DNA of 9,443 bases. Origin: Dysgonamonadaceae bacterium. GTDB lineage: Bacteria > Bacteroidota > Bacteroidia > Bacteroidales > Azobacteroidaceae. A model generated the notes under the pieces. It saw only the letters and a program-made list of their open reading frames with translations, was not told the DNA's origin and searched no databases. A program made the translations under genes and the position numbers. The stretch covers positions 1 through 9,443 of the forward strand of contig JAITTA010000326.1 in NCBI GenBank assembly GCA_031287395.1, given 5' to 3'. How positions within the stretch are numbered: position 1 is the stretch's first letter; each line of letters begins with the position of its first letter. Positions 1 through 5,076 of this stretch are shown here, one piece after another.

Positions 1-316
1 CGCTGAAATCCTGCGGAATGACCAGAGCCAATTTGATTTTTCCTTTACGGAAACAGGCTTCTATTTCACGAAAAGAATTCAAATTCTCTTTCAGGTTAAA
101 ATACCGGCTACCGTTTATGCGCTCAACGATTTGACGGGAAGAGGTCGTTTTTGATTCGTCGAATACGGCAAACGGAGTATTCGTAATTTCCGTACGAATG
201 GCAAATCCGAAGATGATCAACTGGATCACGGGCATGGCCAGTAGCATCATCATGGTGCGTATATCCCTGAAAATATGCAGAAATTCTTTTTTTATAAAAC
301 TACCGAACTGTTTCAT
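1..316 (-). CDS. ABC-2 type permease, N-terminal part (cut by window edge)
   Basis: This is the membrane subunit of the exporter encoded upstream. Only the first 105 codons lie in the window and the reading frame is open to the edge. It starts MKQFGSFIKKEF, a short cytoplasmic amphipathic segment, followed by one hydrophobic membrane segment at about residues 22-40 (MMMLLAMPVIQLIIFGFAI). An extracytoplasmic stretch then begins, with PFAVFDES at about 48-55 and a later LALVIPQDFS. This layout is typical of ABC-2 permeases of the YbhS/YbhR type: one helix, then a large external domain with a 'V.D...S..SR' opening and a 'G.....LVIP..F' end. The ATG overlaps the stop codon of the ATPase before it (ATGA, four bases), so translation is probably coupled. 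In YbhFSR-like systems a second permease gene usually follows; it would lie beyond position 1. The transported substrate cannot be told from sequence. Confidence 0.9.
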   Translation of the reverse strand, partial: MKQFGSFIKKEFLHIFRDIRTMMMLLAMPVIQLIIFGFAIRTEITNTPFAVFDESKTTSSRQIVERINGSRYFNLKENLNSFREIEACFRKGKIKLALVIPQDFS

Positions 317-1047
317 GAGTTTTTTGCTTTTCTTGCCAATGATTGGAACACATCGTCCATGTTTTCCGCATGGAATGTCTTTTTGAGGTTGTCCGGACTA
401 TCCAAGGCTTCGATTTTCCCGTCGACCATGATGGAAACCCTGTTACAATATTCGGCTTCGTCCATGTAATGCGTTGTGACAAAGACTGTGATTCCTTTTC
501 CGGCAGCCTGGTAGATCATCTCCCAGAATTTCCTGCGGGCAACCGGATCCACCCCCCCGGTAGGTTCGTCCAGGAAGACAATCTTAGGCGTATGGAAGAT
601 CGATACGGCGAACGATACTTTTTGCTTGATACCCAATGGGAGCGATTTTACCAGGGTATTTCCTTCCTTGTTCAACTCCAGTTCTTTCAGTACTTCGCCG
701 GTTTTTGAAAAGATGTTTTTAGAGGACATTCCGTAAATACCGCCGAATAGCCGCATGTTTTCGGCTACGCTCAAGTCTTCATATAACGAAAATTTCTGAC
801 TCATATATCCGATGTTCCGTTTGATGTTGTCCGATTGTTTATAAATGTCGAAACCGGCTACAAAGCCTTTTCCCGAAGTAGGAGAAAGTAGTCCGCAAAG
901 CATACGCATCGCAGTGGTTTTCCCGGCGCCGTTGGCTCCGAGAAATCCGAAAATTTCACCTTTTGATACTTCGAAGGATATACGATCGACTGCTGTAAAA
1001 TTGCCGAAACGTTTTGTGAGATTTTCTGTTGCAATAACTGTGTCCAT
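313..1047 (-). CDS. ABC transporter ATP-binding protein (YbhF C-terminal-half type)
   Basis: This cytoplasmic ATPase subunit (244 aa) powers the ABC-2 permease that follows. Visible motifs are Walker A GANGAGKT (37-44), Q-loop Gln84 in YMSQKFSL, Walker B with D160 and E161 (IVFLDEP), D-loop GVDP (165-168) and switch His193 (TTHYMDEA). The signature motif is unusual: LPLGIKQ at 136-142 instead of LSGGxxQ. From knowledge of the family, the second ATPase domain of YbhF proteins carries the same LPLG form, so this looks like a family trait rather than decay. One base separates it from the preceding ATPase gene and four bases overlap the permease gene. It most likely forms a heterodimer with the product of 1049-1945, contributing the complete Walker A/B, Q and His set, while the partner supplies the normal LSGGM signature. 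Confidence 0.95.
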   Translation of the reverse strand: MDTVIATENLTKRFGNFTAVDRISFEVSKGEIFGFLGANGAGKTTAMRMLCGLLSPTSGKGFVAGFDIYKQSDNIKRNIGYMSQKFSLYEDLSVAENMRLFGGIYGMSSKNIFSKTGEVLKELELNKEGNTLVKSLPLGIKQKVSFAVSIFHTPKIVFLDEPTGGVDPVARRKFWEMIYQAAGKGITVFVTTHYMDEAEYCNRVSIMVDGKIEALDSPDNLKKTFHAENMDDVFQSLARKAKNS

Positions 1048-1048
1048 T

Positions 1049-1945
1049 TTATTCCATTAAGTGAATGAAACAATCTTCCACGCTTGGAGTAATTTCTTTG
1101 GCATCGATGTTTGGAACATCATCTTTGAAAGTGACGTGTAAATATTCGCCAAAGATATATACCGAGTTTACCTGAGGATCTTTCCTGAGTTGCTCCAATA
1201 GATGGTAATTGTTTTCTGTGCGTATCGCAAATAGCTTTCGCGGGTATTCCCCGATAATTTGTTCCGGAGTGGAGATAGACAAGATCCTTCCGGACTGAAT
1301 CAAGGCGATACGGTCGCACCGGGATGCTTCGTCCATATACGGAGTTGAAACCAGAATGGAGATGTTTTCCTGCTTCAAACGTTTGAGCATTTCCCAGAAT
1401 TCTTTCCGGGATACCGGATCGACTCCGGTAGTCGGTTCGTCGAGGAATAACACCTGTGGTTTATGGATGAGGGCACAACACAATGACAGTTTTTGTTTCA
1501 TCCCACCCGACAATTTACCGGCTTTCCGGTTTTTAAAGGGTTCTATTTGGATGTAAATATCCCGTATCAGATCATAATTTTCTTCGATAGATGTATTGAA
1601 AACACGAGCGAAAAAATCCAGATTTTCCTGTACGGATAAGTCCCGGTACAATGAAAATTTCCCCGGCATGTATCCTATCATATTCCGGATTTCCCGGTAT
1701 TGTTTCACCACATCCAATCCGTTGACGGAAGCATTGCCTTTGTCGGCGAGCAATAAAGTCGTCAGGATACGGAACAAAGTCGTCTTCCCGGCTCCGTCAG
1801 GGCCAATCAGTCCGAACAACTCGCCTCTGTTAACATGGAAGGAAATATTGTTCAGGGCCTGGGTTTCGCCGTATTTTTTGGAAATGCCGGAAATCCGGAC
1901 GCCCCAGGCGCCGGAAGGAGATAAGTTAAAATCCGACGTCGCCAT
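1049..1945 (-). CDS. ABC transporter ATP-binding protein (YbhF N-terminal-half type, degenerate catalytic loops)
   Basis: This is the second cytoplasmic ATPase of the exporter (298 aa). Walker A is GPDGAGKT (48-55), the signature is LSGGMKQ (145-151), Walker B has D169 and E170 (VLFLDEP), and the D-loop is GVDP (174-177). Two normally invariant residues are replaced: the Q-loop position is Gly95 (GYMPGKFSLY) and the switch-histidine position is Pro202 (VSTPYMDEA). I checked both on the nucleotide sequence; they are not frameshift effects. Its own nucleotide site is therefore probably weak or non-hydrolytic, while its intact LSGGM can complete the partner's site. About 50 residues follow the ATPase core (from about 245) and form a C-terminal extension that may dimerise or regulate. 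The start overlaps the adaptor gene by 20 bases in another frame, suggesting coupled translation. An ATG within the overlap fits the family N-terminus less than one turn before the fold begins at about residue 16. Confidence 0.95.
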   Translation of the reverse strand: MATSDFNLSPSGAWGVRISGISKKYGETQALNNISFHVNRGELFGLIGPDGAGKTTLFRILTTLLLADKGNASVNGLDVVKQYREIRNMIGYMPGKFSLYRDLSVQENLDFFARVFNTSIEENYDLIRDIYIQIEPFKNRKAGKLSGGMKQKLSLCCALIHKPQVLFLDEPTTGVDPVSRKEFWEMLKRLKQENISILVSTPYMDEASRCDRIALIQSGRILSISTPEQIIGEYPRKLFAIRTENNYHLLEQLRKDPQVNSVYIFGEYLHVTFKDDVPNIDAKEITPSVEDCFIHLME

Positions 1946-2840
1946 ACATTCCGATTTTTATCAATCCGTCGGTATTTTCTACGGCAACCTTTATTGCATA
2001 TACCAAGTTTTGCCGTTCGTCTTTCGTTTGAATCGTTTTGGGAGTGAATTCCGCTTTATCCGAAATCCAGGATATTTTCCCGGAATAAATCTTACGGTCT
2101 TTTCCAAAGTTGATATAGACGGTAACATCCTGTCCCGGTTTTATTTTTTCCAGTTGCTCGGAAACCACGTACGCTCTTAAAAAAAGATTTTTAGTATCTG
2201 CAATTTTGTATAGAGGTTTACCCGGAATAACCACTTCTTTATTTTCCGCATATTTATTCAAAACCGTCCCTTCTACCGGATTGATGATGCGGCATTTATC
2301 CAGTTGATCCTGAATCTGGGCAATCTGAATTTCGTACGTCATGCTTTCTTCATTCAGGCTGTTGATTGAGGTGGAAAGGGAATTGATTTGTGCCTCCAGA
2401 GTTCCTTTCAGTACCTGTAACCGGGAATTGGCATCGTCCACTTGCTTTTGTGTTGCGGCGTTGGCTTTGAACATCTTTTCCGCCCGGTTCTTTTCCAGTT
2501 CGGCTTTTTGGATTTGTTCTTTGGTGGCCGAGATTTGAACGGCCATGTTCGGCCGGCGTGCACTGACTGCTTTTTGCGCGGTTTGCAATTGTAATTTCTT
2601 CAAATACAATTGGGTGCTGTCCACGTATCCGAGATATTGTCCTTGGTACAATAAGTCTCCTTCGGTTACATCAAATTGTTCCAATTTACCCGCCGCTTCC
2701 GAAGAAACAATGACTTCGGTCGCTTCGAATGTTCCCGACGCGTCTTGTTCGAATTTACTGCGATTACATGATGAACTCAACAAAAACAATAATATAATTG
2801 CGTAATTGAGAATTGAGAATTTTTTATTCCATGTTTCCAT
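1926..2840 (-). CDS. HlyD/YbhG-family periplasmic adaptor (membrane fusion protein), probable lipoprotein
   Basis: This adaptor (304 aa) joins the inner-membrane ABC exporter to the outer-membrane channel. The N-terminus has Lys6-Lys7, a hydrophobic stretch (about 9-21) and LLSSSC with Cys25, which reads as a relaxed lipoprotein signal (Ser rather than Leu at -3). The first lipoyl-like half lies at about 36-73 (SGTFEATEV, SEAAGKLEQFDVTEGD). A long alpha-helical hairpin rich in Gln, Lys, Glu and Leu spans about 74-183. The second lipoyl half is at about 184-215 (INPVEGTVLNKYAENKEVV), and a beta-barrel domain with AYVVSEQLEKIKPGQ ends the protein at IGMYGDVGF. Length and order match YbhG/HlyD adaptors. 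No other in-frame ATG occurs before residue 99, so the start is fixed. It follows the channel gene by 43 bases and overlaps the next ATPase gene by 20. Confidence 0.93.
   Translation of the reverse strand: METWNKKFSILNYAIILLFLLSSSCNRSKFEQDASGTFEATEVIVSSEAAGKLEQFDVTEGDLLYQGQYLGYVDSTQLYLKKLQLQTAQKAVSARRPNMAVQISATKEQIQKAELEKNRAEKMFKANAATQKQVDDANSRLQVLKGTLEAQINSLSTSINSLNEESMTYEIQIAQIQDQLDKCRIINPVEGTVLNKYAENKEVVIPGKPLYKIADTKNLFLRAYVVSEQLEKIKPGQDVTVYINFGKDRKIYSGKISWISDKAEFTPKTIQTKDERQNLVYAIKVAVENTDGLIKIGMYGDVGF
2804..2820 (-). repeat. Tandem 7-mer repeat inside the adaptor's signal-peptide codons
   Basis: Two perfect copies of AATTGAG in tandem plus AAT (plus-strand reading), with another AATTG at 2796-2800. 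In the sense of the gene it reads ATTCTCAATTCTCAATT, about 20 bases after the adaptor start, and encodes part of the FSILNYAII stretch. It matches the element in front of clpX (7234-7250) at 14 of 17 positions in the same orientation relative to the gene. Confidence 0.5.
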
Positions 2841-2883
2841 ATCTATTCCTTCATTTTTTAATTTCCTTCATTTCTTTCATTTT

Positions 2884-4152
2884 TCACTCCCCCTTTAGGA
2901 TCCTGTAATTGTAAATACTCATCAAATATTGGATTTCATGCAGGATTTTAGACTGTCTGGACAGGTTTTCCGCATGAATATCCCGTATCAGGTCGTTGAC
3001 GGTATAGATACCGTTTTCGTATTTATTTTCCGAAGCGGTTTTAACCCTGTTCCGAAGGGAGATGATTTCGTCGTCTTTCCGCATCAGTTCTTTTGCTTTC
3101 AGTACTTCATTGTAAATTTGGATAAGTTGAAGATTGGTGTTGAAAGCGAAAGTTTCTTCCAGGGTATTCATGCGGTTTTTATCGATAGCAATCAATTTTT
3201 TTTCATTGTTTTTTGTATAAAGATTTCCGAAATTCCATGTCAGTCGGAACCCGCCGATTGCAAAGAGGTCAAAATGGTTGGATAACAGGTTCAATCCGGG
3301 TTTGCCATATCCTCCCTGGGCAAAGAGAGAGAGGCGGGGCCTGTTTTTAGAAGCGATCAGATTTTCCCGGGCATCGAATAATTCCCGTTGTTTATTAAAC
3401 AGGATCATTTCCGGACGATGGATGCCGGACGTCGGGTCCACGAGGATCTCCGAGGGTTTTTCCAACGTTGTTTGTCCGGTAATTTTTTCGTTCATCAGAG
3501 CCGAAAGCATTTCCAGACAGGTTTTCCGGAGCGAAAGTAATTCGGTCTTTTTCTGTTCGTTGTTTAATAACTCGACATGAATAGCGTCCACATCGGATAA
3601 AGTTGCCGTTCCGTTTTCAAACATTGCATTTGCCGTATCATAACTATTTTTCAGGTCTTTCTCCAGGATATCCAGTTGTTTTAATTGTTCGTCCAGAGTG
3701 AGTATCCCGAAAAAAATCCGGTTGACCTGAGTGCGGATGGCGTATAACTCGACTTCTACATTTTGTTTTTCCACTTCATTTCCTGCCCGGATGATTTTTT
3801 TCTGAGAATTTGTATTTCCTCCGTCCCAGATCGTTTGCGACAGGTCGATTGCGACTTTGTACTGATCTTTGTCGATTGTGGGTACGTCGATTCCCGGCAT
3901 ACTGACCGGAAAATGTACGACATCCGACTGGTAACTAAGTTGGCCGTTCAAACTCAATTGTGGCAGGTATGTTTTTGAAAGATTGGAAAGATTGTATTCT
4001 TTCGATTGCTCGATCAGTCCGAATTGCCGGATCTGGGGATAATTTTCCCTTGCTTTTCGTTGACAATCATCGATTGTCAAATTCCTTTGCGCCAGCGTAT
4101 TTCCATTAAGGAGGCAGAAAGCGGAACAAAAAATGATTAATACTTTCTTCAT
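2884..4152 (-). CDS. TolC-family outer-membrane efflux channel
   Basis: This outer-membrane channel protein (422 aa) gives the exporter its exit duct; the family works as a trimer with a beta-barrel and a long periplasmic alpha-helical tunnel. A Sec signal peptide is clear: MKKVLIIF, a hydrophobic core, and a likely cleavage after NTLA at about residue 21. The mature part starts with LTIDDCQRKARENYPQIRQ, the classic first helix of the OEP repeat (a 'leas..A...NP' relative). Helical Gln/Leu/Glu-rich stretches alternate with beta-barrel strands such as YLPQLSLNGQLSYQSD and RPRLSLFAQGGYG. A second repeat begins near ENLIASKNRPRLSLF, and the end KYENGIYTVNDLIRDIHAENLSRQ is typical. Length is normal for the Bacteroidetes family. 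It sits 54 bases after the tetR-type gene with no promoter motif between them, so it is probably the second gene of the operon. Encoding the channel within the ABC operon points to a dedicated exit duct. Confidence 0.93.
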   Translation of the reverse strand: MKKVLIIFCSAFCLLNGNTLAQRNLTIDDCQRKARENYPQIRQFGLIEQSKEYNLSNLSKTYLPQLSLNGQLSYQSDVVHFPVSMPGIDVPTIDKDQYKVAIDLSQTIWDGGNTNSQKKIIRAGNEVEKQNVEVELYAIRTQVNRIFFGILTLDEQLKQLDILEKDLKNSYDTANAMFENGTATLSDVDAIHVELLNNEQKKTELLSLRKTCLEMLSALMNEKITGQTTLEKPSEILVDPTSGIHRPEMILFNKQRELFDARENLIASKNRPRLSLFAQGGYGKPGLNLLSNHFDLFAIGGFRLTWNFGNLYTKNNEKKLIAIDKNRMNTLEETFAFNTNLQLIQIYNEVLKAKELMRKDDEIISLRNRVKTASENKYENGIYTVNDLIRDIHAENLSRQSKILHEIQYLMSIYNYRILKGE

Positions 4153-4161
4153 TTACTTTTT

Positions 4162-4180
4162 AAGTTATAAGTGAGTTGTG
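4162..4180. repeat. Degenerate spacer repeat (AAGTT/GAGTT type)
   Basis: The spacer between the regulator and channel genes contains AAGTTATAAGTGAGTTGTG. It shares the 9-mer GTGAGTTGT, and AAGTT units, with the tig-clpP spacer at 6433-6451. No promoter or terminator is visible in this 54-base gap. Confidence 0.4.
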
Positions 4181-4206
4181 CATAAGCCTCTGTGTACCAG
4201 GTACCG

Positions 4207-4836
4207 TTACTTTTCGATTTTCAACATCGATTTGATCCAAACCGGTATCAGTTGACGTCTTTCTTCAATGAATTGATCAAATCCGTTGTCGTCCCATTTA
4301 GTCAGAATTTTTATCATTGGTCTTGCCGCAAATGGAAAGATTGTCATGGATATCAGATTTATAATAATATGGAACGGATCGATGTTTTCGATGCCGGTAA
4401 TTTTCATTTGTTCTTTTGCTTGCCGGATTGTAACGATTTCCTGAATTGAAATATCCGGAATACCGACCTGTTTTTTGAATTTCTCAGGGTCGGATTGTAT
4501 TTCTCCAAGAATGAATAGGGGGAGATTCGGATTTTTCTTTAAAAGATCTATATACAAACCGGTAATTTTGTCGATTTTTTCCGAAAGAGAAGTTGATTCT
4601 TCATTGATTAGCCTCTGGAGTTGGATAAAGAGTTGTCCGAGGCTTTCTTCTATAACAATCTTGAATAATTTCTCTTTGCTTCTGTAATAATAGTTCAACA
4701 GGGCCAGGTTGATTCCGGCTTCTTCGGCAATATCCCGGGTCCGGCTTCCGGCAAACCCTTTTTGCTGAAAAATTTTGAATGCGGCCGCCTTGATCTTCTC
4801 TTCTGTGCTGGCGTCTTTATTTACCCCTTTTTCCAT
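4207..4836 (-). CDS. TetR-family transcriptional regulator
   Basis: This is a one-component DNA-binding repressor (209 aa) and the first gene of the exporter operon. The N-terminal TetR domain is clear: STEEKIKAAAFKIFQQKGFAGSRTRDIAEEAGINLALLNYYYRSKEKLF, at about residues 10-58, with the helix-turn-helix at about 33-52. The C-terminal domain (about 60-209) is helical and ligand-binding in this family; its ligand cannot be inferred. An in-frame ATG nine codons upstream (4863) is rejected because it lies inside the promoter -7 element at 4861-4868. The ATG at 4836 leaves a leader of about 20 bases. The arrangement recalls the enterobacterial TetR regulator CecR (YbiH) with ybhGFSR, so the most likely job is autorepression of this exporter operon, released by an exported or related compound. 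That role is inferred from position and from the adjoining palindrome. Confidence 0.92.
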   Translation of the reverse strand: MEKGVNKDASTEEKIKAAAFKIFQQKGFAGSRTRDIAEEAGINLALLNYYYRSKEKLFKIVIEESLGQLFIQLQRLINEESTSLSEKIDKITGLYIDLLKKNPNLPLFILGEIQSDPEKFKKQVGIPDISIQEIVTIRQAKEQMKITGIENIDPFHIIINLISMTIFPFAARPMIKILTKWDDNGFDQFIEERRQLIPVWIKSMLKIEK

Positions 4837-4860
4837 AATGAAATAGATTGAATGATGATA

Positions 4861-4892
4861 CAAATATATGTTGAATTTTTGAATTAAACAAA
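4861..4892 (-). promoter_or_regulatory. Predicted Bacteroidetes-type promoter of the tetR-exporter operon
   Basis: Read on the minus strand, TTTG (4892-4889) is followed after 20 bp by TATATTTG (4868-4861). This matches the -33 TTTG / -7 TAnnTTTG promoter form known from Bacteroides. The start of transcription would fall near 4852-4856, about 20 bases before the ATG at 4836. No other promoter-like motif is seen further down the operon, so all genes to the left edge may depend on it. Confidence 0.65.
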
Positions 4893-4916
4893 TGTTTTAA
4901 TCAAATGTTTAAAACA
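4893..4916. promoter_or_regulatory. Palindrome TGTTTTAA-N8-TTAAAACA, candidate TetR operator
   Basis: Two perfect 8-bp inverted arms (4893-4900 and 4909-4916) are separated by 8 bp. The palindrome abuts the -33 TTTG of the minus-strand promoter. A second nested symmetry, AAACA-N2-TGTTT at 4886-4897, overlaps the same -33 element, and the 9-mer CAAATGTTT occurs as a direct repeat at 4889-4897 and 4902-4910. Size and position fit an operator for the TetR-type regulator encoded just downstream. The AT-rich content means chance symmetry is possible. Confidence 0.45.
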
Positions 4917-4943
4917 GGTGTTATTATTTGTTTGAGTACGAAA

Positions 4944-4965
4944 AAAACGTAAAAACGTAAAACGT
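4944..4965 (+). repeat. Three AAAACGT direct repeats upstream of the tig promoter
   Basis: AAAACGT occurs at 4944-4950, 4952-4958 and 4959-4965, a spacing of 8 and 7 bases. The array ends 15 bases before the -33 TTTG of the trigger-factor promoter. It could be a regulator site or an upstream activating element, or simple sequence. No known binding motif is recognised. Confidence 0.4.
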
Positions 4966-4980
4966 ATCATGTAAAACATA

Positions 4981-5011
4981 TTTGTTAATTAAAATATTAG
5001 CAGTAACTTTG
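4981..5011 (+). promoter_or_regulatory. Predicted Bacteroidetes-type promoter of tig-clpP-clpX
   Basis: TTTG (4981-4984), a 19-bp spacer and TAACTTTG (5004-5011) match the Bacteroides -33/-7 consensus fully. Transcription would start near 5016-5020, leaving an AT-rich leader of about 60 bases before the trigger-factor ATG at 5077. This and the minus-strand promoter at 4861-4892 diverge from the same 240-bp control region, which holds no gene. Confidence 0.75.
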
Positions 5012-5076
5012 CTCCACTTAAAATGTGTTTTTTATTGAACTTGTTGAAAATTAATAAATTAAATAAAAATATTCGA

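Noticed and set aside
343..708. 121-codon open frame on the plus strand
   Set aside because: It is antisense to the ATPase gene at 313-1047 and has no domain features.
1596..2180. 194-codon open frame on the plus strand
   Set aside because: It is antisense to the end of the adaptor gene and the start of the ATPase gene, crossing their overlap. No known motif or promoter supports it.
2995..3022. Local palindrome around GGTATAGATACC
   Set aside because: It lies within the coding part of the TolC-type gene and has no regulatory context.
2929..3285. 118-codon open frame on the plus strand
   Set aside because: It is antisense to the TolC-type gene and unsupported by any signal.
4844..4863. Upstream in-frame extension of the TetR-family gene (MYHHSIYFI)
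   Set aside because: The ATG lies within the predicted -7 promoter element and so upstream of the expected transcript start; the TetR domain begins well after the ATG at 4836.
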